Of a DNA stretch of 64,000 nucleotides, positions 37,394 through 47,150 are shown piece by piece. The DNA comes from Sediminibacillus albus (GTDB lineage Bacteria > Bacillota > Bacilli > Bacillales > Amphibacillaceae). How positions within the stretch are numbered: the stretch's first letter is position 1; every line of letters starts with the position of its first letter. A model generated the notes under the pieces. The model saw only the letters and a program-made list of their open reading frames with translations, was not told the DNA's origin and did not search any database. The translations under genes and the position numbers were made by a program. Location of the stretch: NCBI RefSeq assembly GCF_900101125.1, contig NZ_FNFL01000001.1, forward strand, positions 310,001 to 374,000, given 5' to 3'.

Positions 37394-37425
37394 AAAACAA
37401 ACCCGGTAACAAATACCAGGTTTGT
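37394..37425 (-). terminator. nupQ terminator
   Basis: ACAAACC-GGTA and TACC-GGTTTGT arms form a hairpin on the minus strand followed by TTTTTCG, after the permease stop. Confidence 0.75.
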
Positions 37426-37430
37426 AAATC

Positions 37431-38390
37431 TTAACGGCTTCCTTTTATATATGGTTCCCCATTGGCTTTTGGAGCTTCTGCCCGGCCAATGAAGCCGGCC
37501 AAGGCCAGAATCGTAAGTACATATGGTGCGATCAATAAATAAATTTGCGGAATGTCTTCCAGCAATGGTATGCCAGCACTTATGACACTTAAGCTTTGTG
37601 CAAAGCCAAAGAACAAGGCTGCCCCCATGGCCCCTAACGGATGCCATTTACCAAAGATAACTGCTGCCAATGACATAAAACCTTGCCCGACGATGGTTGA
37701 TTGCGAAAAGTTCATAGCAATCGTCAGGGCAAATACAGAACCGCCGATTCCTCCCATAGCTCCAGAAATCATAACAGCTATATAACGCATGGCGTAAACA
37801 TTTATACCGTTTGTATCAGCTGCCATCGGGTGCTCTCCTACAGAGCGTAAGCGCAGTCCAAATGGTGTCTTATATAAAATAAACCAGGCAATAAATGCGA
37901 TGAAAATCGCTAAATAGGAAGTCATGTACATATCTTGGAAAAACAATGGTCCAAGTATCGGTACATCGCTTAAAAAAGGAATATCTAACGAATAAAAAGG
38001 CTGTGATACCATATCTGTCTGGCCTTTGCCATACCATTGCTTCGTTAAAAATACACCTAAACCTAAAGCTAAAAAGTTGATAGCAACCCCGCTGACTACC
38101 TGGTCCGCCCTGAAAGAAACAGAAGCGACCGCATGGATAATCGAAAAAATCGACGAAACGACCATAGCTGCCAATATTGATAACCAAGGGGTCGCAGCTC
38201 CAAACACATCAGCGAAAGTTAAATTGAAAACAATTCCTACGAAGGCCCCCATTACCATCAAGCCTTCCAAGCCAATGTTTACTACCCCTGAACGTTCACT
38301 AAAAACCCCGCCAAGAGCAGTAAAAATTAAAGGAGCAGAGAAAAACAGCGCAGTTGGGATGATCGATTGAATAATGTCTAGAATACCCAC
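37431..38390 (-). CDS. nupQ: BMP-type ABC transporter permease (NupQ-like)
   Basis: Polytopic permease of 319 residues in the BPD_transp_2 family (GLEGLMVMGAFVGIVFNL, the conserved ETxxSVGEHPMAADTNGINV cytoplasmic segment, GGIGGSVFALT). It starts at GTG directly after the nupP stop. With NupP, ATPase NupO and receptor NupN it forms a purine-nucleoside-type importer; the B. subtilis nupNOPQ system takes up guanosine. Substrate is inferred from that resemblance. Confidence 0.85.
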   Translation of the reverse strand: MGILDIIQSIIPTALFFSAPLIFTALGGVFSERSGVVNIGLEGLMVMGAFVGIVFNLTFADVFGAATPWLSILAAMVVSSIFSIIHAVASVSFRADQVVSGVAINFLALGLGVFLTKQWYGKGQTDMVSQPFYSLDIPFLSDVPILGPLFFQDMYMTSYLAIFIAFIAWFILYKTPFGLRLRSVGEHPMAADTNGINVYAMRYIAVMISGAMGGIGGSVFALTIAMNFSQSTIVGQGFMSLAAVIFGKWHPLGAMGAALFFGFAQSLSVISAGIPLLEDIPQIYLLIAPYVLTILALAGFIGRAEAPKANGEPYIKGSR

Positions 38391-39437
38391 TTATTTCCCC
38401 TCCTTTTTAAGCCTTAATAATGCCCAGCGAATAATATAGCTTGAGGCAACAAAGAAGATAATCAATGCTATTACAATTTCCACAAGCTCTGAAGGTACGT
38501 CTGCTTCAGTTGGCATATTTAATGCGCCGATTTTTAATGTGCCAAATAATATTGCCGATAAAACGACTCCAAGGGCATGATTCCCCCCTAATAAAGCAAC
38601 AGCAATTCCGTCAAAACCTAAATTTGTAAATGCTGAGTGCGTAGGCATGTAGCCAAATGTACCAAGCCCTTCCATTGCTCCTCCCAATCCAGCAAAAGCT
38701 CCTGAAATGACCATGGCAAGGATGATGTTTTTCCCGACATTCATGCCTGCGTACTCCGATGCATGCTTATTGAAACCGACAGAGCGCAGCTCAAAGCCGG
38801 CTGTAGTTTTTTCTAATAAAAACCACATAACAACCGCGGCAAATAACGCAACTAATATCCCGTAATGGAGCCTTGAGTAACTCGTCCATTCCATTAGCCA
38901 AGACGATGCCAATGAAGCAGAATCCGTTATTTTATCCGATGTATCTTTATTTTCGCTTAAAACTGTACGGATAAGAGTATTGGAAACGTGCAGTGCAATA
39001 TAATTCATCATAATTGTAATGATAACTTCGTGCACTCCCAGTTTGGCTTTGAGCAATCCAGGCAGGAATCCCCATAATGCTCCAGCCAATGCTGCTGCTA
39101 TTAAAGCAAGTGGAAGATGGATAATCATTGGTCCATCAAATGAAGCCCCTACCCAGACAGAAGCTAACCAGCCAACAATGACTTGTCCTTCAGCACCAAT
39201 ATTGAATAACCCGCTCCGGAAAGCAAACGCTACTGCTAAACCTGTAAAAATATATGGAGTAACCTGGCGAATCGTTTCTCCAAAGAAGTAAGTATCTCCG
39301 AAAGAACCATTCCAAAGGGCCTGATAACCAGCAACAGGATTATAGCCAAAGGAAATCATGATCACCGCACCGGCCAAAAGCCCTAAAACAACAGAGATAA
39401 CCGGGATAAGAATATTAAACAAACGATTGGAAAACAT
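38391..39437 (-). CDS. nupP: BMP-type ABC transporter permease (NupP-like)
   Basis: A 348-residue polytopic permease with about ten hydrophobic spans. It has the family EAA-like loop (TTAGFELRSVGFNKHASEYAGMNV) and a FNIGAEGQVIVGWLAS segment after the third span. Its ATG shares one base with the nupO stop (TGATG), implying coupled translation. It pairs with NupQ to form the membrane channel. Confidence 0.87.
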   Translation of the reverse strand: MFSNRLFNILIPVISVVLGLLAGAVIMISFGYNPVAGYQALWNGSFGDTYFFGETIRQVTPYIFTGLAVAFAFRSGLFNIGAEGQVIVGWLASVWVGASFDGPMIIHLPLALIAAALAGALWGFLPGLLKAKLGVHEVIITIMMNYIALHVSNTLIRTVLSENKDTSDKITDSASLASSWLMEWTSYSRLHYGILVALFAAVVMWFLLEKTTAGFELRSVGFNKHASEYAGMNVGKNIILAMVISGAFAGLGGAMEGLGTFGYMPTHSAFTNLGFDGIAVALLGGNHALGVVLSAILFGTLKIGALNMPTEADVPSELVEIVIALIIFFVASSYIIRWALLRLKKEGK

Positions 39438-40975
39438 CAGCGTCCACCTTCTTTCTCTAACTTGCTGCCAGCCATCAGAAGGCCCAATTCTTGTTCGTTT
39501 GTTTCTTCCGGTGTAACGTTCGCCACAATCTTCCCATCAAACATTACTGCAATTCGGTCGCTTACATTCAAGACCTCGTCCAACTCGAAGGACAACAATA
39601 GGACGGCCCGCCCTTTATCTCGTTCTTCAATCAATTTTTTATGGATAAATTCAATAGCCCCGACATCCAGTCCGCGAGTAGGCTGTGCCGCTATTAACAA
39701 GTCAGGGGACCTGTCCACTTCACGCCCGATAATTGCTTTTTGCTGATTGCCACCTGACAATGCCCGTGCCTTCGTAAATGCACTTGGAGTTCTTACATCA
39801 TACTCTTTAATCAGCCTTTTGGCATGCTCATAAATGTTTTTATATGACAGCATGCTTTTTTTAGCAAATGGTGCTTTATGATAGGTTTGTAAAACCATAT
39901 TTTCACCCACCGGAAAGTCCAGAACCAAACCGAATTTATGCCGGTCTTGCGGTATGTGAGCTACACCTGACTCTGTTACTTTTCTAGGAGGCAAATTCGT
40001 TATGTCTTTGCCATTAAGGGTAATAGTACCAGCCTCTGTCTTTCGCAAGCCTGTAATCGCTTCGATTAACTCAGACTGGCCGTTCCCATCGACACCGGCC
40101 AAGCCGACTATTTCTCCCGCTCTCACTTCTAAATCAAGCCCTTTTACCATTTCTACTTTGCGGCTGTCTTTCGCCCGCAAGCCTTTAATGGAAAGAATGC
40201 TTTCTTTAGGATTGGCAGCAGTCTTTTCTGTTTTAAAACTGATTTCTCTGCCTACCATTAAAGATGCGAGTTCATCAGGGCTGCTATCCTTAACAGTAAC
40301 TGTTCCAATGCCTTGACCTTTTCGGACAACCGTACACCTATCACAAACCTCCATGATTTCTTTCAGTTTATGGGTAATCAGGATAATCGATTTTCCTTCT
40401 TTGATTAACGAATTCATTATATCAATTAGTTCTTTAATTTCCTGAGGTGTCAGTACTGCTGTTGGTTCGTCCAGTATTAAAACATCGGCTCCCCGATAGA
40501 GAGTTTTCAGGATTTCAACACGTTGCTGCATGCCGACAGATATATCCTGAATTTTAGCAGACGGGTCAACTTTTAAACCGTAACGGTCTGAAAGAGCTGC
40601 CACTTCTTTTTCTGCCGTTTTAATATCAATGGTGCCGCCTTTTTTGGGTTCACTGCCTAAAATAATATTTTGGGTCACTGTAAAAGTATCGACAAGCATA
40701 AAATGCTGATGAACCATTCCAATCCCTAATCTATTGGCAATATTCGGATCAGTTATATTGACTTTTTCACCTTTAACTTTTATCTCTCCGTTTTCCGGCT
40801 GATACAGCCCAAACAATACATTCATCAGCGTCGATTTTCCTGCACCGTTCTCACCAAGCAAAGCGTGAATCTCGCCTTGCTTCACTTGAAGCGTAATATT
40901 GTCATTCGCAACAATACCAGGGAACTCTTTGCGGATGTTTAACATTTCAACAACATAATTCTCCAAAACGTTCAC
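39437..40975 (-). CDS. nupO: BMP-type ABC transporter ATP-binding protein (NupO-like)
   Basis: Double-ATPase protein of up to 512 residues, like sugar/nucleoside importers. The first cassette has LLGENGAGKST, the ISVGMQQRVEI signature and LILDEPTAVLTPQE. The second has GVDGNGQSE as a variant P-loop, LSGGNQQKAIIGRE and a degenerate Walker B (LLIAAQPTRGLDVG). A glutamine/alanine-substituted second Walker B is normal in this family. The start may be GTG 40975 or TTG 40966, the latter better spaced from GGGAG. It is separated from nupN by a terminator, so the receptor can be made in excess. Confidence 0.88.
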   Translation of the reverse strand: MNVLENYVVEMLNIRKEFPGIVANDNITLQVKQGEIHALLGENGAGKSTLMNVLFGLYQPENGEIKVKGEKVNITDPNIANRLGIGMVHQHFMLVDTFTVTQNIILGSEPKKGGTIDIKTAEKEVAALSDRYGLKVDPSAKIQDISVGMQQRVEILKTLYRGADVLILDEPTAVLTPQEIKELIDIMNSLIKEGKSIILITHKLKEIMEVCDRCTVVRKGQGIGTVTVKDSSPDELASLMVGREISFKTEKTAANPKESILSIKGLRAKDSRKVEMVKGLDLEVRAGEIVGLAGVDGNGQSELIEAITGLRKTEAGTITLNGKDITNLPPRKVTESGVAHIPQDRHKFGLVLDFPVGENMVLQTYHKAPFAKKSMLSYKNIYEHAKRLIKEYDVRTPSAFTKARALSGGNQQKAIIGREVDRSPDLLIAAQPTRGLDVGAIEFIHKKLIEERDKGRAVLLLSFELDEVLNVSDRIAVMFDGKIVANVTPEETNEQELGLLMAGSKLEKEGGR

Positions 40976-41147
40976 TCCCTAAGCACTCATAAGATCACTG
41001 AATGGATGACTATTATTCTCTTATGCTAATGAAATAGAATAGCATAAATATAGTAAAACCTAGTTTCTAACTAAAAGAATTGCGCAAAACGCGAATTGGA
41101 TATACAGGAAGGATAGTGGTTCTTAAAGTTTTTTGATTATGTAGGGG

Positions 41148-41176
41148 AAAAAGGCTAGATTGTCTAGCCTTTTTCT
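41148..41176 (-). terminator. Attenuating terminator between nupN and nupO
   Basis: AAAAAGGCTAGA pairs with TCTAGCCTTTTT around a 3-nt loop, with a U-run on the minus strand. Its place inside the transporter operon would raise receptor over ATPase/permease expression. Confidence 0.82.
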
Positions 41177-41183
41177 TGATTAA

Positions 41184-42317
41184 TTAAAGAGTATTTAAGT
41201 ACTCATCAAGCTCGTCTTCTGTGCTCGGCACTTCAACTTCGCCATCGATTATCTTTTGCTTCCAGTTTTCTACTTCTTTCACGATGTCGTCTGTCATTGC
41301 ATCTTCATTCGTTTTAGCTACAGAAACACCATCATCTTCAAGTCCGAATTCCAATACTTCCCCTCCTGGAAACTCACCGCTCTGCGATAAGGCAGCAACT
41401 TCCTGGACAGCGATATCTACACGTTTAACCATTGAAGTCAACGTCACATTATTATCACCGATTGCTCCTTCTTCATGCTGGTCACGGTCGACTCCGATTA
41501 CCCATACATTGCTGGAAGGATCATTTTTCTTAATATCCTTCGCCTGGGCAAATACTCCGTTTCCAGTTGCTCCTGAAGCATGATAGATAACATCTACGCC
41601 TCCGCTATACATATTTGATGCAATTACTTTTCCTTTATCCGCAGCACCAAAAGATTCTGCATACTGCACATTTACTTCTATGTCTGGATTAACGGATGCT
41701 ACTCCAGCCCTAAAGCCAGATTCAAATTTTTTGATTAGCTCACTGTTTTCTCCACCTACGAAACCGACTTTATTCGATTCCGTTTTCATTGCTGCAGCTA
41801 CACCTACCAAGAATGAACCCTGGTGTTCTTTGAATGTAATATTGGCAATATTTTCTGCTTCAGCTACTGCATCTACAAGAGCAAAGTCTGTCTCCGGATT
41901 TTGTTCAGCAACTGTGTTTAAAGATTCAGTCAATTTAAATCCGATACCAAAAATCAGGTTGTAATCTTCTCGTACTAATCGGTTTAGGTTAGGCATATAG
42001 TCAGCATCATTTTCTGATTGAGCATAATCGATGCCTTCCCCTTGAGCTAAGCCATTCTCCTCCCCAAATGCTTGTAACCCTTCCCAAGCTGACTGGTTAA
42101 AAGATTTATCATCGACACCGCCAATGTCTGTTACCATGGCAGCGCTGAAATCAGAATCTGCTGCTTCTCCAGAATCTTCTTTATTTGTATCAGATCCTGA
42201 CGAGTCATCTCCTGCATTTCCTTCGCTTCCTTCCTCGCCGGAAGAGCCACAAGCGCCTAAAACCAACCCTACAGTTAACAGCAAAGCAAACAATAATAGC
42301 AAACGATTCTTTTTCAA
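41184..42317 (-). CDS. nupN: BMP-family nucleoside-binding lipoprotein (NupN-like)
   Basis: Surface receptor of the importer. The lipoprotein signal ends VGLVLGAC, placing the acylated Cys at residue 23 from the preferred TTG start (42317), which has GGGGGTAG upstream; an ATG five codons earlier lies within that ribosome binding site. A Gly/Ser/Asp-rich flexible linker follows (about 24-58), then the BMP domain (AMVTDIGGVDDKSFNQSAWEGL) shared with TmpC/PnrA purine-nucleoside receptors. Anchored outside the membrane, it would deliver substrate to NupP/NupQ. Confidence 0.9.
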   Translation of the reverse strand: MKKNRLLLLFALLLTVGLVLGACGSSGEEGSEGNAGDDSSGSDTNKEDSGEAADSDFSAAMVTDIGGVDDKSFNQSAWEGLQAFGEENGLAQGEGIDYAQSENDADYMPNLNRLVREDYNLIFGIGFKLTESLNTVAEQNPETDFALVDAVAEAENIANITFKEHQGSFLVGVAAAMKTESNKVGFVGGENSELIKKFESGFRAGVASVNPDIEVNVQYAESFGAADKGKVIASNMYSGGVDVIYHASGATGNGVFAQAKDIKKNDPSSNVWVIGVDRDQHEEGAIGDNNVTLTSMVKRVDIAVQEVAALSQSGEFPGGEVLEFGLEDDGVSVAKTNEDAMTDDIVKEVENWKQKIIDGEVEVPSTEDELDEYLNTL

Positions 42318-42418
42318 AATTACTACCCCCATATAAAATGATAAATTTAAAATGTACTGCAGAATCTTACCTGATTAATTATGTATCGATCACCCCCTAA
42401 AATCGTTTCGGCTGGCTA

Positions 42419-43144
42419 TCAAATCCTTTTTCTAACGACATAGAAGCTAAAGGTATCCGCCCGGAAGTAGTTGGACGAGTACAAAATAGGTTCGTCGTTT
42501 TCTGTATAATGCATTTGCTTCAACAATAATAAGGGCTGGTCGGGCTGGCAGTTAAGCACTGGTGAAATGGTCTCGTGGTAGCCAACTGGTTCAATAAATG
42601 TAACTGCATAACTGACATGCTTGCTCCCGTATTCTTCCAACACTTGAAAAATAGAATCCTGGTTATGTACTTTTTCTAAGGGGATTAACTCTTTCAGGAT
42701 TTTATCTATACAGTAAACCACCGGCTCCCCGTCAGCAGTTCTAACCCTTTCAATTTTTGCGAGTGTATCAATTTGAGAAGGCAGAAATCTTTTCTGGTCA
42801 TCCTTGGATGCTTCTACTAATTCTGTAGATAAATACTGGGACCCAGGCGTTTTACCAGAGCGGATGATCATGTCTGTCACACTGTTTAGATGTTCTATTC
42901 CCGAAGAGTAAATGGGTTTAGGGTTAACGAAAGTTCCAACACCGTGCCTTCTTGTAACTACATTGTCTTCTTCCAATAATCGAAGAGCCTCACGCAGCGT
43001 TGCCCTTGAAACACCCAGGCGTTTTGACAGCTCGAATTCTGAAGGGAGTTTTTCTTTTTCTTTATATTTTCCGTTTTCAATATCCCGTTTCAACTGGTCG
43101 ATTACTTGAAGGTATAGTTGGCGAGCATCTGCTTTGATTGACAT
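42419..43144 (-). CDS. ymfC: YmfC, GntR/HutC-type transcriptional regulator
   Basis: A 241-residue regulator. The N-terminal winged helix (about 5-75) contains [32 protein letters not shown]. The C-terminal UTRA/HutC effector-binding domain spans about 90-236. It sits immediately upstream of the nupNOPQ-like genes in the same direction and probably controls them, though the effector is unknown. B. subtilis has ymfC at the same map position. GGGGG lies upstream of the ATG. Confidence 0.86.
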   Translation of the reverse strand: MSIKADARQLYLQVIDQLKRDIENGKYKEKEKLPSEFELSKRLGVSRATLREALRLLEEDNVVTRRHGVGTFVNPKPIYSSGIEHLNSVTDMIIRSGKTPGSQYLSTELVEASKDDQKRFLPSQIDTLAKIERVRTADGEPVVYCIDKILKELIPLEKVHNQDSIFQVLEEYGSKHVSYAVTFIEPVGYHETISPVLNCQPDQPLLLLKQMHYTENDEPILYSSNYFRADTFSFYVVRKRI

Positions 43145-43531
43145 AAAACTACCCCCGAAGCTATTTGGTTTGGTTTGCCTAGGTCAGAGTCCTTATTTCC
43201 CATTATCAAAAAAGGTAGGAAGAAAAGAACAGACATCTGACGTGTGGGGCTTTACCGAAACAAATATACCACTTTTGATCTAGTAAATAAACAGTAATAG
43301 GAGAAAAAACTACATAATATTTCAGTTTTATAGAAATTTTATCAAATCTATTAATTTTCTTACATTTTAAATCAAACTTTTAACTGTTTTAAAAGCATTT
43401 TTATAAAAAAAATACATATTAATCCATATCTACTATTTATTTTCAAATGGATATAAAAATAAAAAAAGTCCTTTAGAATTAGATGAGGATGATCCATCTA
43501 AATTCTTAAGGACTTTATAAAGAAAAGCAGA
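43145..43531. other. AT-rich intergenic region between spoIIIE and ymfC
   Basis: A 387-bp gap. The half next to ymfC must hold its promoter, but I see no convincing sigma-A pair. About 43300-43460 is extremely AT-rich. The spoIIIE-side end contains the spoIIIE terminator. No ORF with a ribosome binding site. Confidence 0.5.
43465..43516 (-). terminator. spoIIIE terminator
   Basis: A long stem of about 21 bp with small interruptions (43465-43485 with 43495-43516; arms AAAGTCCTT...AGATG and CATCT...AAGGACTTT) is followed by T-rich sequence on the minus strand. Confidence 0.82.
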
Positions 43532-45832
43532 TTAAGATGTTTTCTCTTCGCTTTGCTCTGAAATTAATACTGTCCTAGGCTTACTGCCTTCATATGGGCC
43601 GACAATTCCCCTTGCTTCCATGGCATCGATCAATCTTGCGGCTCGAGTATAACCAATCCTGAACCTGCGTTGCAGCATCGATACGCTGGCGCTTTGCATT
43701 TCTAAGATCATTTGGACGGCATCGTCAAAGAGTTCATCATCTACCTCTTCCACAACCTCTGATTCCTCATCGGGGATCATTTCTTCCTGGTATTGTGCTT
43801 TTTGCTGGTCAATACAATGGTCGACAATCCGTTCCACTTCTTCGTCAGATAAAAAAGCGCCCTGGATTCTCGTAGGTTTGGAGGAGCCAACCGGAATAAA
43901 CAGCATATCTCCCCTCCCCAGCAATTTTTCCGCGCCGCCCGAATCAAGGATAGTCCGGGAATCGGTCGCAGAAGATACACTAAATGCTATCCTGGAAGGG
44001 ATATTTGCCTTAATGACTCCTGTAATGACATCCACAGATGGACGCTGTGTGGCTATGATAAGATGGATTCCTGCAGCACGGGCCATTTGCGCAAGCCGGG
44101 TAATCGCATCCTCAACATCATTGGATGCTACCATCATTAGGTCAGCAAGCTCATCAACTAAAACAACAATATAAGGAAGCTGCGGCTGGTTATCCCCGTC
44201 TTCCTGATTATGTTTTTTGATATATTCATTATAACCCTCAATGTTTCTAGTACCTGTATCTGAAAACAATTCATATCGCCGTTCCATTTCTGATACTACT
44301 TTTTTAAGTGCACGCGAGGCTTTTTTAGGATCAGTTACAACAGGCGAGAGTAAATGCGGAACACCGTTATACACATTTAGCTCTACTTTTTTAGGGTCTA
44401 TCATCATCATTTTCACTTCGTGCGGTTTAGCTCTCATCAGGATGCTGGTTATTATCCCGTTAATGCAAACACTTTTACCGCTTCCGGTAGCACCAGCGAC
44501 CAGCAAATGCGGCATTTTGTTTAATTCAGCCATTACTGCGTCTCCTGAAATATCTCTGCCTAAAACAAACGAGAGCTTGGACCCTTGCTGTGCTTGTTTT
44601 GTTTCTAGTACTTCTCTCAAGGATACGGTGGCAACCTCCGTATTAGGAACTTCTATTCCGACAGCAGACTTACCAGGAATCGGTGCTTCAATTCGGATAT
44701 CTTTAGCAGCTAATGCCAAGGCTAAATCGTCATGCAGATTAACTATTTTACTTACCTTCACACCTACATCTGGATAAACTTCATACTTAGTAACAGCCGG
44801 TCCAACATGAACTTTGGTTACTTTTGCTTTTACGCCGAAGCTGTGAAAGGTTTTTTCCAGTTTGCGTACGATAGCTTGAATTTGAGACCTTTCCTGCTGT
44901 TGGGTATTATGTTCCGGCTCTATGAGCAATTCCATAGAAGGTAACTTGTAATCAACATTTTCAACTTCCGTCATTGGAAGCGATTCGGCTATCTCCTCAT
45001 CTCCTGATTTAGCGGCTTCCTTACTAGTTTCCTCTGTTTTTTCATGCTTTTCCTGTTGATTTGATTGTAAATCAACAGAATAGGCGATATCTGTGAAATC
45101 TTGGATTAATGGCTCCTCTACCGTGCTTTCCATAGTATCGCTCGTATCAGATAAGCCATGCTCTTCATCTGTGTTGCTTTTCTTGCGTGTTTTTGCCGAA
45201 TGTTTTTTGGTTTTCTTCATTTGCTTTAATTGTTTCTGGAAAAAACTGCGGCAGCTATTCCAAGCTTTTTCAAGGACATCACCGATAGAAATCTCCGTCA
45301 AAAACAGAGCCCCTATGAGGATGGAAAAAACAGCTACTATCTTAGCTCCTGCCGAAGAAAATAAATAATAGCAGAATGCAAACAGAAAGGATCCAAACAT
45401 TCCGCCCCCTAAATTAGCGGCAGGCACTTCTCCCCCCATATAAGCAAAAATATTGTCCCATGTTGTCATAATGATCGAAGAACTGATGGAATCACTCAAT
45501 ACTTCTTCAAATGTTTGGATATGAGTAACCAGAAGGATCCCTGAGAAAATTATATAGAAACCAATTAAGCGTTTATGCAGCAGATATGGCACATGCCGCT
45601 TGATCATTAAGTATAACCCTGTCCCTAAAAGAAACAATGACGCTGCAAAATACCAAATTCCAAAGAAAAAACGGAAGATATTCTCTAAACCAGCAGGGAT
45701 CGCCCCATCGCTAATCGCACTTGCTCCGCTGCCTAACACAGCAAGAAATACCAATAAGATGCCAATTAGTTCGTACTTTACCTGCTTTTTAAGCTGGTGT
45801 TGTTTTTTTCTGTTCTTCTTCTTCTTTGCCAT
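43532..45832 (-). CDS. spoIIIE: SpoIIIE/FtsK-type DNA translocase
   Basis: Septum-located motor that pumps chromosomal DNA into the forespore and clears trapped DNA at division. From ATG 45832, behind AGAGGTG, it has 766 residues: a basic N-terminus (KKKKNRKK), four membrane spans (about 20-165), a charged linker, the alpha/beta motor with P-loop GATGSGKSV and Walker [14 protein letters not shown], and a C-terminal winged-helix gamma domain (about 700-760, [20 protein letters not shown]) that reads SRS/KOPS-type sequences. Placement after ylzJ-tepA marks it as SpoIIIE rather than SftA. Confidence 0.95.
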   Translation of the reverse strand: MAKKKKNRKKQHQLKKQVKYELIGILLVFLAVLGSGASAISDGAIPAGLENIFRFFFGIWYFAASLFLLGTGLYLMIKRHVPYLLHKRLIGFYIIFSGILLVTHIQTFEEVLSDSISSSIIMTTWDNIFAYMGGEVPAANLGGGMFGSFLFAFCYYLFSSAGAKIVAVFSILIGALFLTEISIGDVLEKAWNSCRSFFQKQLKQMKKTKKHSAKTRKKSNTDEEHGLSDTSDTMESTVEEPLIQDFTDIAYSVDLQSNQQEKHEKTEETSKEAAKSGDEEIAESLPMTEVENVDYKLPSMELLIEPEHNTQQQERSQIQAIVRKLEKTFHSFGVKAKVTKVHVGPAVTKYEVYPDVGVKVSKIVNLHDDLALALAAKDIRIEAPIPGKSAVGIEVPNTEVATVSLREVLETKQAQQGSKLSFVLGRDISGDAVMAELNKMPHLLVAGATGSGKSVCINGIITSILMRAKPHEVKMMMIDPKKVELNVYNGVPHLLSPVVTDPKKASRALKKVVSEMERRYELFSDTGTRNIEGYNEYIKKHNQEDGDNQPQLPYIVVLVDELADLMMVASNDVEDAITRLAQMARAAGIHLIIATQRPSVDVITGVIKANIPSRIAFSVSSATDSRTILDSGGAEKLLGRGDMLFIPVGSSKPTRIQGAFLSDEEVERIVDHCIDQQKAQYQEEMIPDEESEVVEEVDDELFDDAVQMILEMQSASVSMLQRRFRIGYTRAARLIDAMEARGIVGPYEGSKPRTVLISEQSEEKTS

Positions 45833-45881
45833 AACTTTCACCTCTGTACTAGTGGCCGTCTTAACCTGTATAACACGAAGA

Positions 45882-45917
45882 GATAAACCCTTGCCTTTTG
45901 GGTGACAAGGGTTTATC
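45882..45917. other. 12-bp hairpin in the spoIIIE leader
   Basis: GATAAACCCTTG (45882-45893) and CAAGGGTTTATC (45906-45917) form a perfect stem between ylzJ and spoIIIE. There is no U-run on the minus strand, so it is not an ordinary terminator. Confidence 0.5.
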
Positions 45918-46007
45918 CACTGGTTATTTAGCAAGATTACCCACAAATCTATCTATTTTCATTATAGCACAGAGCTCGGCCTGTTTGAGGAGAAGACACT
46001 AATTTTA

Positions 46008-46217
46008 CTAATTAGAAATAACAGAACCAGGGGTGAATGAAGCATCTAAATAATCCTGTGGATCAGTAGACATCAATTGCAATATGCGGTAAGTCCCTTC
46101 TGCAGTTCTTTCTGCATGCACTAAACGCCCATGGACATTCATGAACTGCCGGTTATTAAAAGCTTCTGGGTCTGTTCCAAAAATATCTACTTCGCTGAGA
46201 GGTGTGTATAAAATCAT
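46008..46217 (-). CDS. ylzJ: YlzJ-like protein
   Basis: A 69-residue protein of the YlzJ family ([14 protein letters not shown] start, PGS near the end). Function unknown. Its ATG overlaps the tepA stop as ATGA, so translation is coupled. Order tepA-ylzJ-spoIIIE as in B. subtilis. Confidence 0.9.
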   Translation of the reverse strand: MILYTPLSEVDIFGTDPEAFNNRQFMNVHGRLVHAERTAEGTYRILQLMSTDPQDYLDASFTPGSVISN

Positions 46218-46936
46218 TGCAGCATATCTCCTGCTTGTTTCTTTTGTTCAATCAACTCATTCAGTTTGCTCATCGCTTCATTAACTCCTCCTATGCCATC
46301 GATTAAACCATGTTCAACGGCATCTGCACCGACGACGTTCGTTCCGATGTCTCTAGTTAAATTTCCCTTGGCAAACATTAAGTCCTTAAAAGTTTCTTCA
46401 TCTATTTTTGAATGGGACATCACAAAATTGATCACTCGGTCCTGCATTTTATCCAGATACTCAAAAGTTTGTGGCACCCCGATTACCAGCCCGGTCAGCC
46501 TGATGGGATGAATGGTCATCGTTGCCGTCGGTACAATATAGGAATAATCGGTGGATACGGCAATCGGTACACCTATCGAATGACCGCCGCCTAGGACGAT
46601 AGATACAGTTGGTTTAGATAGAGAAGCAATCATTTCCGAAAGCGCTAATCCTGCTTCAACATCGCCGCCTACCGTGTTAAGTAATACAATTAACCCTTCA
46701 ATCTTCGGGTTTTGTTCTATCGCCACGATTTGGGGGATGAGATGCTCATACTTGGTTGTCTTGTTTTGTGGAGGAAGTTGGACATGGCCCTCAACTTGCC
46801 CGATAATCGGCAAGACATGAATATTTGAATCTGGCGCTTGCGGGACCGTCGACTGCCCCAGCTGCTGGATTTTTTGGACAAGTGCTGACGGGTTGGTTTG
46901 ATCCTGGTTGTCCTGTTTTGTCTTATCTTTTCCCAT
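46214..46936 (-). CDS. tepA: TepA, ClpP-family serine protease
   Basis: ClpP/crotonase-fold S14 peptidase, called translocation-enhancing protein in B. subtilis and linked to preprotein handling and spore outgrowth. The catalytic Ser lies in [12 protein letters not shown] (the GxSxG-like turn), with the His in [10 protein letters not shown] and a downstream Asp. ATG 46936 gives 240 residues. Its GGAG is 14 bp away, longer than usual, but upstream codons lack homology. Coupled with ylzJ. The usual upstream neighbour rnjB is missing. Confidence 0.92.
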   Translation of the reverse strand: MGKDKTKQDNQDQTNPSALVQKIQQLGQSTVPQAPDSNIHVLPIIGQVEGHVQLPPQNKTTKYEHLIPQIVAIEQNPKIEGLIVLLNTVGGDVEAGLALSEMIASLSKPTVSIVLGGGHSIGVPIAVSTDYSYIVPTATMTIHPIRLTGLVIGVPQTFEYLDKMQDRVINFVMSHSKIDEETFKDLMFAKGNLTRDIGTNVVGADAVEHGLIDGIGGVNEAMSKLNELIEQKKQAGDMLQ

Positions 46937-47097
46937 AACTATATTACACGCTCCTTCTTGAAAACATATTACTAGTATGGTCAGCTGGCGAACATACATA
47001 CAAGAACCTGGAGTGGCTTTTTTTGCTAAATATTGTTGCTTTTACTGCTGGCTAAACAAATCTTGATAATTAAATTTTTTACAAATTTTACATACAA

Positions 47098-47126
47098 AAA
47101 AACGAGCTTGGTTTCAAGCTCGTTTT
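47098..47126 (-). terminator. dapA terminator
   Basis: AAAACGAGCTTG and CAAGCTCGTTTT pair around GTTT after the dapA stop, with T-rich sequence following on the minus strand. Confidence 0.85.
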
Positions 47127-47150
47127 GCTGGCCCTCATTGGGTTGCTTCT

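Noticed and set aside
37387-37647. Alternative frames within the nupQ region
   Set aside because: They are out-of-frame shadows of a well-conserved permease, with no separate start signals.
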